DNA from: Dimorphilus gyrociliatus
Taxonomy: Eukaryota; Annelida; Polychaeta; Dinophilidae
Direction: 5' to 3'
Length of the DNA: 64,000 nt
NCBI GenBank assembly: GCA_904063045.1
Contig: CAJFCJ010000019.1
Coordinates: 2,185,700 to 2,249,699 of the forward strand
Shown here: one piece after another, positions 37,147-50,300 of the stretch
Position numbering within the stretch: position 1 is the first letter of the stretch
How the letters are laid out: every line of letters begins with the position of its first letter
The notes under the pieces: model-generated
What the model was told of the DNA's origin: nothing
The model's database searches: none
What the model saw: the letters and a program-made list of their open reading frames with translations, nothing else
Program-made: the position numbers and the translations under genes

Positions 37147-38458
37147 TAATCAGCTAAAAAATTGTTCAACTGGGGAAAAATTCTAATTTATCAGCACCAG
37201 ATGGTGCCTCTATACTTTTAATTATCGTTCATTTATGAAAAAGAAACTGTTACTTTCTTAATGCTGTTATTTATACAAAAGTACCTAAGTTCCTAATTTC
37301 GTAGAGTATATGACATGCTTGTTCGAGAAGAAAGAATTCGTGGAAATATTGCATAACGCCTTCCTTATTAGACTACCGGCTCTATTCCGAAAAGAATAGT
37401 CATGTAGAATAGAATAATATTGCGTTATTTGCATACAACACTCTCTTCAGCAGGCTTTTTAAATATTTTCGTTCGACGAGTAATTGACCGTGTTCTTTTA
37501 ACGATAAGGAAAAAGACCTTATCGAAAACGATAAAGAAAAAAGTTTGCCTGGCAGTTGTGGTAACTTTTCGTAGATTTCATGAAAGATTAGGGTAAAACT
37601 AAGGGAACAGAAGGTAAAATTTTAATGATAAAGCAAATAGGTTAACGAAGGTGACAAAATAAGGTCATATCTTTCAATTGATTGTTGACGTTTGTTAGTG
37701 AAAGATTCTTTTGATTCGATTTAAGAACATTTCTTTTTAAAAAATGACTTAATTTTTCACATTTCACCGTTGAGAATTGACGTAAAAGACATTAAGAATT
37801 TTTTAGGGGTCATTTAGTTCGCATAAATCTCTCCATAGTGATAAATAAGTGGCCACTATACCCTACCCCTTAATAAGTACTCACTAGTAATGTTCATAAA
37901 AGGAGAATGTTTTCACTTTCGTGTAGTGTTTCCGAACTGGGGAATATATTTTCCTTCATTCTACTTAAGCATTCTCTTTAGCATTAAAGCTTCAATTAAT
38001 TAAAAATAACAACTTTCCTCGTATACGAGGCAATGTCTAACTTTGTTTTTTACGTTATCACTTAAAAAATACGATAAAAACAAATAACGTTACGCTAAAA
38101 AAACGGTTACAAGAATATTTCTTTAAGTAGAGCTGCTCTCTTCTCTCATTTCAAACGCTTTTTTTTTTGTTTAAAAATATCGTGTATAGGATTACTTAAT
38201 AGTTACGTAAGAGTTAAAAGTAACAGATTTCTTGTTTAAAATCGTTAACGAGGCAACTTTAAAAGAATAAATAATTTATTATAAACAAAGATAATAATTT
38301 CGATCTAAAGGGAGGGGAAAAAACTCTAGATTACTATTTTTAACCTACTTAAACGTTTAATTAGACGCAACGCTAAATTTTTTTTAGCTTATTCTTTCTT
38401 TCTTTCGATAATCGAAATGCACTAAGATTTTTTACCTTGCCCTCCTCCCCTCCCCACA

Positions 38459-38491
<33 letters not shown>

Positions 38492-39359
38492 TCTCTATCA
38501 TTTTTCTCCTATGTTTCAAGGTAAAACGTTCTTTTTTTTTTTTACAAAATAGAACATAACTCAGTTGTAAAAAAAATTTTTTTCTTCTATAATAACCCGA
38601 TAGGCGTCGCTAGTTAAAAACTCTTCTTGAAAAATTTTTCTCGAGTATAAGATAAATAACCTACTTAGTAAAAGATTTTAACTAATTGTATATAGGTGTA
38701 TAAATTTTAATAGACTTGAAAAGACCAAATATAAACATTTGCAGAGTTTTCTATTACTGACAATTTTAAAAGAAGAATAAATAGCCATTTAATTCCCTCT
38801 AACAATCGTGACGGCTATAATACAGCAGAGATCGTTAAGTGTTCAAATAATATTCTTCCATTCTTTTATGTTTTTTTAAAAAACCTGCTCAAAAAGTATT
38901 AAAGCAAAGATTAATTATAATGTAATAATCTAACGCCTACGGTTCTCCTTATGAAATATTCTTTTATTCAATCTTATTATAGAGAAGAACTTTAATAAAT
39001 AATAATTAAAACTTGATCTTTAATTCATTACTATATAACATTTTTTATAACTTAGTCTACGTGTCTTCATTTTAGATTAATCACTTATTTAATCACTTTA
39101 AATAATTAAAATAATATACAAAACCAACCGGAAATGAAGTTTCTTCCATTTTATTTCATGTTTTTATTACTGTTAATCATTTTCTCTTTTTTATATTCAA
39201 ATAATAGCGTCAACCTCTTTTTGCTTTTGCTCGTCAAAAGTAAAATTGTAATTAGTATTAATTTATTAATTGATTTATGACCTAGTTTATTATTGAAAAC
39301 AATTTAACTTTGTTTTGAATATTTAATGTTGTCCTTGCTCTCTATCTTTTTGTGTTCTT
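37147..39359. other. 2.2 kb non-coding interval
   Basis: It lies between the GRHPR start and the 3' end of the FBXW10-like gene. It is AT-rich, with a (CT)n tract at about 38459-38487 and a reverse-strand AATAAA near 39286 for FBXW10. No gene or RNA was recognised. Confidence 0.45.
38459..38487. repeat. (CT)n microsatellite
   Basis: A perfect CT dinucleotide run of about 14 units. Confidence 0.9.
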
Positions 39360-42300
39360 TCACGTCTTTGAAAGATTGTTCTTGTTCATGTTTTGCTTTA
39401 CTCTTGTTAACCAGAGCGCCCTCTGTCGTTTTTCCTTATCAAGCTCGGCTTGTTTATCCCTCTCTTCGAATAGTTTTTCAATATCTTTTAACTGCTGGCT
39501 AACTTCGTCGTGCGTTAATAACTCAAATTTAACATTATCTTTTAAAGGGTCATTTTCAAGAGCATCATTACGCTCTTTCTGCTTTTCTATCCGCCTTCTT
39601 CTAACTTCTTCGGCCAGCTTGGACGTTTTTAAAGCTTCAGGGTACATGAGCATTGGAACCTGGGTAATTTCTCTAGCCGATGTCGTTATACGATTCTTCT
39701 TCGTTGTTGGGCCGACCGACTTTGATCGGAGACTACAAATTTTCTTCTCTTCACTTGTCGAACGTCTTTCAATCGATGTTTGAGGTCGAACGTGCTCTGC
39801 TTTAGGAATACTTGTTTTCGTTTTCACTGAGTGAGCACTAGCTATCCTCTTCTTTTCTATGGAGACAGGCGCATATTCTCTTACGATAGTTGAATTCCTC
39901 GGTTCTTCAATTTCTTCTCGGATAGATGATATTGAGCTGACATAAGATGATTCAATTGATACAGCATCCTCATCGTCATGGAATCCGTTCGGCGAGAGTA
40001 GATTTCTCCAGTTCATATCGTCCACGTACATTTTCGTTCTTGGATCAATTCGACTGGGGGACGAAAAGGGTCGATTGTGTCTTTTGTAATCGTCCAACTC
40101 CTCTTTCCGGCGTCCTTCGTTTATTTCGATCTCTTTAAGGGCTCTGTCTGGTTTCATTTTATTTTGTATAGCATTCACGCTCAAGTATATGAAATCTGGA
40201 GGCGGTACTTCGCCTTTAATTCGAATCTGAGATCTTAGGAGTGTTTTCATTTCCGAAAGCGTTAATTTTTTGGAACGCGGTAGGGTACGATTATCAAATG
40301 ACCATGAAACTCGACGGCGCCTCTTGTTCATGCCTGAAGAAAGATCAGCCGGACCTTTAGGGTTTTCCGGCTTCGCTATCGAATCGATGTCGTGAGGTTG
40401 TTGTGGAGTGGCTGTTTTCGATCTTTCTCGACTAACTGTCCTGATTTCACTCCTATCAATTAAGTCCCTAAGTCCAGGCGAACTGCAATAACCCGAATCT
40501 CTGGTAATAGCACTCTGAATACGTTTGGCACTTGCTAAATTGGCTTTAGATAGACTCTTGGCACTATGAGATACTTGTTCTTGCGATTTTTTATATACTT
40601 TTTCGCTTAAATCTTCTTTGGTTTTACCTAGTATTCTTCTGTCAGATGCTCCAGCAACCTTCATCCTATTAGCTCTATAATAGGCATAGTTATGTTTTCG
40701 AACAGGAGCGTCTCCATATTTTTTATATTTAATCAGCGAAGGCAATTTATCATCTTTTAATGTGTAGTCGTATTCAATTTTTTCAAAAGTAAGGGTCAAT
40801 ACATTATTAATTGTATTAATAGTTATTCGGTCATCAATAGCATACATATTGACAATGGGATCGCTTCGACTGTTACTCCTAATTACTCTTTGGCATTGGC
40901 CAGTAAGGCCATTCCATATTCTTAGTTTACCATCCTCACAGGCTGTGATTATTCTAAGAAACATCATTGAAATAGCGGAAACTGGTCTTGGGTGTCTAAG
41001 TGCATTTAGACATTTTGTAAACTTTCCCTGACTACTCCACAAAAGAGCATATTGATCCCTACTAGCCGACGCAATATGCCAATTATCTAACTGTAAACTT
41101 GTGATAGCTTGATGATGGCCGCTTAATTTCTTTATTAAAGAGCCAGAGTATAAATGCCAAACTTTTATCTTGCCCGCCTCACATCCGCTAACGCACTTTT
41201 CGTCAGTCAGACGAACGGCGCTAATTGAATGTCTATGCTTGAATATTTTTTCACATTTACCGCTGGCTATATCCCAAACTCTACATGTTTTATCTTTTGA
41301 ACCTGAGCAAGCTCGGTTCGAAAACGTTACCAAGCAATTTATTGTACCTTGATGACCCCTGTAAATCTTTTGGCACTTTCCCGTATCCAGAGACCAACAG
41401 CTAGAGAATAAAAAGAACAGCAATATTTTATTCTGTAATATATATGATAATTGAAAAGGGACGGATATTCTATGATAATTAAATATATCCTACATTACTG
41501 TACTGTATATATTAGATACAAATATAATTAATCTATAACTGTATATCCTTTTTTAGTGTAAATTGAATTAAATAGGCTTACACTATTCATTCGGATTACG
41601 TATGTACGGGTAAGTAATCAATATCAGTCGAGTACTTAATCGACTTTATAGTCAATTGATCAACTAACCGTATGCTTGTATCATAGCTACCACTAAGCAC
41701 GAAGCGTTCCTTTTCACAAAGGGCAATACATTTAATAGATCCGGCATGTCCATGTATAACGGGACCAGTTTGATGACCATTTGTAGCATCAAGAAACTTA
41801 ACCTTTCGGTCACCGCCACCGTATGCTATCCATTTCTGGCCGTCAGTGTGGATTACTCTTGTTTTATCGTTACTATAAAAGTAAAGAAAAACCAAAACTA
41901 AATAAATACTTTAGGCCTTTAAATTTACACTTTGGCACTTACTCGCTACTTAGAACCATTACATTATAAGCTCCACAGAAGACGTTCCTTTCTTCTACTA
42001 TTACTTTCCGAGTTGAATAGCCTTGGTAGGCTGATTCGAAAGTTACTTCACTCTTAAATTTTAGACGTTTCTCATCTCCCGTTCTTATAACATCCCATGT
42101 ACCTGGCACTAGATTTGGAACAATAACATCGACGTCCTTGGCGTAGACTGGATTACAGGCTTGCGAAGCAGAACCCTGTTATATGAATAAATTTCCTTTT
42201 TATTTGTTATAGAACAATAGGAAATGTTCGATCGTATAACGTTGTCAATTGTGCTGCGTGTAAACATGCAATGAAAGCATGCTAAATATCGTAAAAAAAT

Positions 42301-43530
42301 ATACTTTGTAGATGGTACCGGGTTTTGCTTCGATATCCACTATCATCGGTACTCTGGTTTCAATCTAATCTGACAAAATCGTCTCATTCTTTTGTTTAAA
42401 CGCTTAGGAACGTATGTAATCAATAATTAACAAGTCATTTTTCATACCTGCATAAGCATTACATCCTCTCTTAAATGTTGATTTACGAAGAATTCTTTAT
42501 GAACTTCTTCAGCTAGAGATCTCCAATTTTTACTAACGCATATACAATTATGAAGGGACGACTGATCCAGAAAGCCCAAAATATTTTTAGCCAAGTGAAC
42601 TGGTAGGAATCTTACGAAATCTTTGTATTTACATACTCCTGAATGAGCTTTAGTTGACGCTGGAACAACGACACAAGCTGGATCGATTGATTCTAGTGAC
42701 TCGTCATCAAACCCTTCATCGTCAGTATCGTCGAAATAAGGCGTTGAAATTGGTAAAGTCTTACCGCTAATTGGCGAACGAGTTAAAACGCTATATGAAG
42801 GACTAGCTCTTAATAGTTCGTGCTGTTCACCAGATTCAAAAGTATAAGTTGATGAACGCACGCTATCAACTTCCGGAGTTGCTTTAAACAAAGAATAAAG
42901 AAAATAACAAATCATTTAATGGAATATACAAGTTTTTTGTTTTAAAATTTCTTTCAATATGAACTTACCACTTCCGTTCCTTTCGGAAACGAGAAGAGTT
43001 GTGGCATATGATAAAACAACGAATAGTAGGTGCGCTTCGCATTCGTTAAATATTCTTAGGAGAAAGTTAATTTTGATGAAATATGACGAATGTTCAAAGA
43101 ATTTACATAATTTTGCAAAGTTTATCTCTAAATCTCTCCTATTTAAGGCTCTATTCGAGCTAGTTGTAGCTTTGTCGGAAGATAAACTGGGAGCTGTACG
43201 GGATCTTGAATAAGTAAAGTCTTTGGAACGAAGTGGATCCAGTAGCCGACAGATTTGTCTTAATAGATCAGCTGAATGACAGCATCTTATTAAATTAAGA
43301 ATAAAGTTCTTTCTAGTCTCCGTCCCGGCTCTTCTAAACCACGGCAAAATATTTTTTAGAGCTTCTTTAGTTTTGCAGGCGTCACATTCACCACATGCAG
43401 AGTTTTTTGAACATTCTAATTCCATAGCCAATCCAAGATTGAATTCTGAACTTTCTGGATGCACACACGACGCCTGCCGTTCAAATGCATAAAACGACAG
43501 AGGCGTCGTAGTCAGGGCAGTCGATGTCAT
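39360..43530 (-). CDS. FBXW10: F-box/WD40 protein, FBXW10-like
   Basis: Six exons join in phase: 43530-42969, 42881-42448, 42364-42305, 42175-41943, 41872-41669 and 41400-39360, giving 1177 residues. The N-terminal CxxC region and the RCCHSADLLRQI/SRSRTAPSL blocks match the FBXW10/CDRT1 family. An F-box lies at about residues 275-320 (FLPVHLAKNILGFLD). WD40 repeats fill about 420-690 (for example GSYDTSIR, CWSLDTGKCQ, CSGSKDKTCRVWD, KIKVWHLYSG, DGKLRIWNGLTG). The phrase ERNVFCGAYNV is diagnostic of this group. The last 450 residues are charged and partly helical. F-box/WD40 proteins recruit phospho-substrates to SCF ubiquitin ligases. Introns are about 66-268 nt. The gene is divergent from ZZEF1. 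Confidence 0.88.
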
Positions 43531-44357
43531 ATTTTTTCAACAAACAGATATCCTTAGATAAACGCTATCCGTGTGAAATTTTTGTCGGGACAAGTGGCTC
43601 TCGAGCGTTTTGTACATAAACTTTGTCGAAAAACGTCGTTGCTAAGCATGATTAAGTAAACATGAGGGTGAATTATTGATTTGCATGATCATTCAAGCAT
43701 TTCATGTTCAATAAATCTTTTTACCTTCTCAATTCGTTTTCAGTTTTATAATAGTGACATCTATTTTATTAAAATAATAAATGGGGGGATTTCCTAAACT
43801 TTCGTGGTTGTTTTAACGATACTTTTAAAAGTATATTCAAAAAACTTTAACATAATATCAAATAGTTTTTTATTTAACCGCCAAGACCAGAAAGGGATTG
43901 GTTGAAAAAAGAGCAATAACCAAAAAAAAATCACTGCCTTTAATTAAACTTCTTCAAAGTGTAGTGAAAACATCTCTCAGAATACTAAAGCTAATTATAT
44001 ATATTAAGAAATAAGATTATTTTATGACATAATTTACTTTTATAGAGGTTTTAATTGGAATATTTGGAAATTTTAACAATGGGCAACTTTCTATGTATTT
44101 CTTTATTTAATGCAGTTTTTATAACTTTGCTGAAAAGTGATTTCATATTTTTATATGAATGTCTAGCTACATCTTACAGGTAATCTTCTGCTTCTTTGGA
44201 TATTACAATACGAAGTTTAAGATGGTTTAAACAGAATATAGATGGCGCATTTAACATTCTTAGCAACAGTGAACAGATGACAGTACTGTTGCGTATAAGG
44301 TTATAAAGGGTTTGGTAATTTTTCACAATTATAGATATATTTGAATATACTTAAATA
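43531..44357. other. Divergent promoter region, FBXW10-like / ZZEF1
   Basis: 827 bp between the two start codons. It is AT-rich and non-coding; no further feature was seen. Confidence 0.5.
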
Positions 44358-47300
44358 ATGGGCAATGCTCCGTCGACTAGAGACGAAAAGTTGACTTATG
44401 ATCTTACTTCCAAAGAGGTGAGTGATAACAGTTGAGCTGCGCTAAAAATAAGGGCGATTATTGAACAACTGAGCGACAATAGGCTATTTTTTCGAAAGAG
44501 AAACAGAAAACAGCTTCATTTTGTTAGCAGAGTGCGTATTTTCCAAGATAAATTGTAATTTTTTTTAGGTGAGAGATGCAGAAGAAAAAGAAAAAGATAG
44601 TTATAAGACTTTGGCCTGTATACTCTCGTCATCGGAGCTTCGGGAAGCAGCCGCAAGTTTAGATGAGGATCTGACGATGGACCGGAAAAATGTTTTAATG
44701 GCTCATCAAAATTCGTTGAATCGACGCCTCTCTGAAGTAGCTGCTCACAGTGAAATGACCATTCCAATCAGCAATTTGGTTGATATCGTTCAAAGAGACT
44801 GTTCAAATCAGGCCGAAGCATACGCAGTTTTGTCTTGTTTGGACACCGAAGGAGATGGGATAGCAGATGTCGAAACTGCTAAGGATATTGTTAAAAATCT
44901 TGATTCTACTGCACAAGATACAGCGTTGGCCAACAGTGTACGAACTCTCCAATCCTGCATACATGTACCGGGCTTCGTTGATATTTATACTGGAGAGGAA
45001 GATAGAAGGAATGCCCTCGTTCATAGCCAAAAATTAGTTACTTACTTGTTAAAACATCGAGCTTGTTCATCTAGTTTTCCACTTTTGCCACTAAGAGCTT
45101 TTTCATCAACACATTCCATGAGGAAAGCTGTTATTAAAGCTTATAGTAAAGATTTGACAAAGCCTAAACTTTCATCTTCAGAATTCTCAATGTTTACTGA
45201 TAAACCATTTCAACGTATTATAGTATCGTCAAACGAGAAGGACGCTCATTTTCTGCTGGACAATAATAATGGTACATATTGGCAATCAGAAGGGGTAACA
45301 GGAACTCATTTTATTCGATTGATAATGTTGCCGCAAGTGAATTTGTCCAAGTTATTTTTGAACGTCTCTACTTACGATAGTACTTACATGCCCAATTTGG
45401 TTGTTGTTAGTGCCGGGCCAGGACCTGAATCTTTAAAAGAAATATCACGATCTAATATACCATCAAACTTTAAAGGTGACTTTCTACTCTTAGACTATTC
45501 TGAAGGATATTTTCCAATTGTACAAATCAATATTAGGCGAACTCAGTCTGATGGTAATAACACTAGAGTTCGAGGAATTAGAGTCGAAGGAATTCAGTAC
45601 AAAAAGGACTCTTCAACCCCAACAGCATTCGAGGCTTCTCAAATTCTTCTTGCAGAGTTCCTCTTTACAACTGCTAAACTTATGTCTGATCTTGTACCAA
45701 ATGCTTTAGAAACTTATGTTGGTCATTGTACAGCAGCATTGTCCAACATGCCTCCATTATCTTTATCAGGATCATACTCATCTAGTTCCCATGTTTTCGA
45801 TAAAATTCATCAGCAAGTATCTGAAATAGCAAAGAAAAATCGACAAGTGGCCCTCCTACTCTTTTCATACAATTTAGCAAGAGGTCATTTGGCAGGAATA
45901 TTTCAATCCTTAATTTATCTCTCAAATCTGAGTTCATCTGGAGATAATAATGACAGTCAACTACCTCATCTCGTGAAGTCAATGAGAGCAGTTCTTAGAG
46001 ACGAATTAAGACAACAATCAGATTGGCTTGATGTTCAATTAATAGAGACGGATGGGGTAGAGACATCCAGCTCTGATTATCTCTTCTCGTCTAATTGGAC
46101 TTCTCAAACGATATCTTATACAAGTCAACCCAGTAACAACTGTGTAACATTTGTTTTGAAGGCAACTGCTAAAACTGATGAAAATATTCTGCTGACAAAA
46201 TTTCGTATTCGGTTCGCCAAAGGTGGTAGAGCATCTAAGCGAGTATTGATATACTTAAAAAACGGCGATGATTCAGCCAGTCTTTCAAATCTCGATTCTA
46301 TGAGTATAGAGGAAATTGATCAACTTATTGAAAATCAGCAACTAGCTCCTAAGCCTGATTTGTATTTAAAAGTCTTGAATGAATGGGATGAAGTTGAATA
46401 CGTCTTAACTGATTGCCCCCAAGGCGATTCAGTAGTTATTAAACTTTTTGGATTAAAAGATCCAGAAAAAGAGAGTATTGGTATAATATCTATGCACTTG
46501 TTTGGTTTACTTATGAAGAAACCGAGATTATCACCCATATTAGATAAATATTCAAATAATTGTTCTAATATAGCCCAAATAACAGAATCTCTTCTAATTT
46601 TCGTTTTCTGCCTTGTTCAAAAACGGAAATGTAGAAAACTGTCAGCCAGGGATTTAACAGTGACAAACGTCTATGATTTCTACAGCCTTATCCCAATTGA
46701 TCAACAATTATTGCTTCTTGAGATATTCTATCTTTTCCTATCCGAATTAGAAGGTTCCAAAGACGATGAAGGAGCAAAGAAACTTTGTCAACACTTATTT
46801 TCAATTGTCAATAATGAAGATGAGGACCGATCTAAAAATCCTAAATTCCTTTCTCTTTCCGAAATGATTTTAGTTGAAGGAGCTAACGTCTTTTTCCCAG
46901 ATACGAGCACGCGTACAAAACAATTAGTTGATATGCTTAACGCTGCTATAGAGCAACACGAAACTAGTCAAGTAAAAAATTCTGTTGGTTTGAGCTTTCG
47001 TTCGCTGTGCTCCTATTTTATAAGAAATGAGCCATGGATACTTTTACAGGTTACTTTTTTTAAAGGAAACAAATATGAAGTTCTTACTTTTTTCTTTGTT
47101 ATAGGACGAGGACGAATCGGACAATTCTGTTCTATATACTCTTTTTCAAGTAGCGGGAAGAGATGTTGAAAATGTGCTCAATGGAAAGCAAGCATCGCCT
47201 CATTCCGATGGAGTTATATCACTTTTGTCGACATTATTGGCTTACATTATTTTTAGTAAGCATAAACAATATAAAAAATACGTGCTCCTTATATCCGAAT

Positions 47301-50300
47301 TGGTTGGAAAAACGTTAAAGAGGCTTCAAGAATTCGATTTAGAAACGTTTGAAGACCTTATTCAGCGCCTAGATGGTTTAATAATATCAGTTACCTTTAG
47401 GCAATTTGTAAGTATAAGCTCCTTTTTTATCGTGTAGAAAAATACATACAGATTTTAATGTAACCACCATTAAACTAGATTTATTGCCTCTTGGAAGCTA
47501 CAACTAAGTTTATTAACAATGCCGAACGCAGGTGGCTTTTGGAAACGCTCCAACCAAATTTATTTCTATTATTTAATATATACGAAAAGTTTGGCCCACA
47601 TCTTACTAGTAAAATTAAACGTGAAGAGAAGGAAACTATCTTAAAAACGTGGCGTGTTGAGTCAGAGCACGAATATAGAGCAAACGAACGTATTCGTAAA
47701 ACATTCTTCTGCCCAAATACTATGCTATTTACTGTTGAATTTGATCCGCAATGTGAAACGGAAGCGAGATATGACTTTTTAGAATTTTTCACATACGAAA
47801 ATTCATTACATGGTGGTCATAAAATTAAATGCCATGGTAAAGTTGGTTCAGAAAACTGGCATAATTTCATTACATTTTACAACTCTGAAAGACTCTACTT
47901 TACGTTCAATTCGGATGGATCTCAAGAGCTATGGGGTTACAAATTTAAGGTAACTGCTCGAGGTATACCAGAGCCCGAGCCGTCATGGCCAATTGATAGT
48001 TGTTTAGCTTATGCCAAATTATGTGGAACTTTATGTAGTCAGCTTATATCAGATGTGACTACTTATAATTATATTGGATGTGAAGATGCTATTGTCGGAG
48101 ATATGCTAAAGAGTGATTTATGGAGTGGACTCCTTAGAGCTGGATTTATCAATAAAGATAGCGACGAGACTTTAACTTCCACTTCGCGATCTTCTTATAA
48201 CCATTCCGTATGTGTCGATGACGCTGATATACTACTCTTTAAAAGTTTCATCGAATCAGATCGGCCCAATGAATTAGTTGAAAAGTGTAAAGAATCGAAC
48301 AAAACGCAGAATATTGGAACGGAAGAAATTGAGATGGCTGTTAGATGGACATTTTATGCTATATTATATCATTCGTATGAGTTAAGAGGGGATATAAGAA
48401 AGTTTCTTGAAACTGGTAGGGTAAATGAGCCTTTGTTAAGTATTTATGCTGCTGCCAATGGCCTACGTATACACTTGATTGAAGAAAGACAAAGAAGACG
48501 AAGTAATGTCGAGCCAGAAGAATCAAAGAAAACTTCCAATTCGGACGTTGAAAAAGATGAGGAAGAGTATGCTACCCAATGCTTGGAAAAGGCCAAATTT
48601 TTGTTGGAAATAGCTGCTTTAAAAAAGACTACTCCTTCCACTGGTGGTCAATTAAAACGTCCAAATATACATAGGGTTCATCGATTAAATTCAACAGGTA
48701 GTTTAGCCACTCGCCGTCACATGAGAGTTGACGCCTCGGCTCTTGACAAATATCCAGCATGTAAAGCAGTCTTGGAATTTGTAAGAAATCCAAATTGGAG
48801 TATTCAGATAGTCAAGAAATTAATTAAGGATAGAGAAAGACTTTCACGCGAATTAGCGTTTGTTTACGACTTTGTAAGTGAGTCGATAATGATTATGAAA
48901 TTCTCGGAGCTACCATCTTTAGCGTTTCTTACAACATTCTCCCAAACGCAATCTGATTGGAATGATCACTATGCTAGCGGTTTAGATGGTTGCGGTCTTG
49001 AAAGTGAATCCAACGTTAAACGCGCCTATTATAATTTGATAAAAAGAGCTGTTAAATATGTAGCTTCTAGAGATAGAAGTAGGATGGAAGGAGACGACAT
49101 CGGCTTACAGAAATTAGATCATTTTACTGCAATTACTCTTCATTTATTAGATGTACAATGGAGATCTAACGATATGCAAGTCTTGGTAGAAATGGATCTA
49201 CCTAATTTCTATGCCAACTTGGCGAAGAGAAGTGTCTCTTTAATGAAATTAGAAACTGACTATGATGGTGAAAAATCGAAAATAGTTGACTACGAGAAAC
49301 ATATAAAATGGTATAAAGAAGTTGAATTGACAAATAAATTTCACGAATGGTATGAGGAACACGAATTAAAAAAGACAAGAGAATTGCAAATGTTCGTTGC
49401 TCGTTTTTGCGATATTCTCGAAGTGGATATCTCTTGTGATGGTTGTAATATGACTATACCCGGAAAGCGCTATCGTTGTTTAGATTGTGCAGATATGGAT
49501 TTATGCGCTACATGCTTTTCTGGCGGAGTGCAACCAAGCTCTGATACTAATCATAAACCTGGGGAGCATCGAATGGTACCGCTATCCTATAAATGCGACG
49601 AGTGTCGGGCATTTATTGTTGGCATACGAGTTCATTGTAATGAATGCGACGATTTCGATTTATGTGACGGTTGCTTTGCAAATAACCTATATCCAGCCGG
49701 ACATGACGCAGCACATGATGTAACAAAGCATCCTTTGGTTATACTTCGTCAACCAGATTCTCCTATTTGGTCATTGGCAAGTTATATTCATCAGCATGCT
49801 TGGTTAAGTTTGTCAAGTCTTTCTTTAACTGCCTCCCATTACTCGTCAATGAATAATGAATCTGCTTCAACGATCTATGCACAATGTATAGCTTTAACTC
49901 AAAAAACTTTGTCAGCATTGGAGCCAGGTAGAGATTTAGATGAAGAAGCCGATGTTCCTCTAGAAGTCAGACAAGAATATGCATTAGGAGCACACGCAAA
50001 TGAACGTTTGATGGGCTTGTTATGTGCCATGCTTCAGCCAGCGTCTGCTCAGCCGAACGAATTAATAACAAAGAATGTTCTCACTCTACTTATCAAACTT
50101 GTTCATATTGTTGACGTTCTTGTGGTTGATGGTAGTCCGAATTATCTAGCTCTTGCATTACTTGTTCGTCTTCTTAGGCAAACGCCTCCAATATTAGCTG
50201 ATGAAGCGACAATTGCTGCAACGAATACGAGCGTTCGCGAAAATGTTTATCCAGGAATAGCTACTATTCAAGTTTTTTTTGATTTTGGTGTTGAAAGATT

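Noticed and set aside
39352-39783. Hydrophobic/Ser-rich plus-strand frame
   Set aside because: Antisense to the charged C-terminal region of the FBXW10-like gene; reverse-complement artefact.
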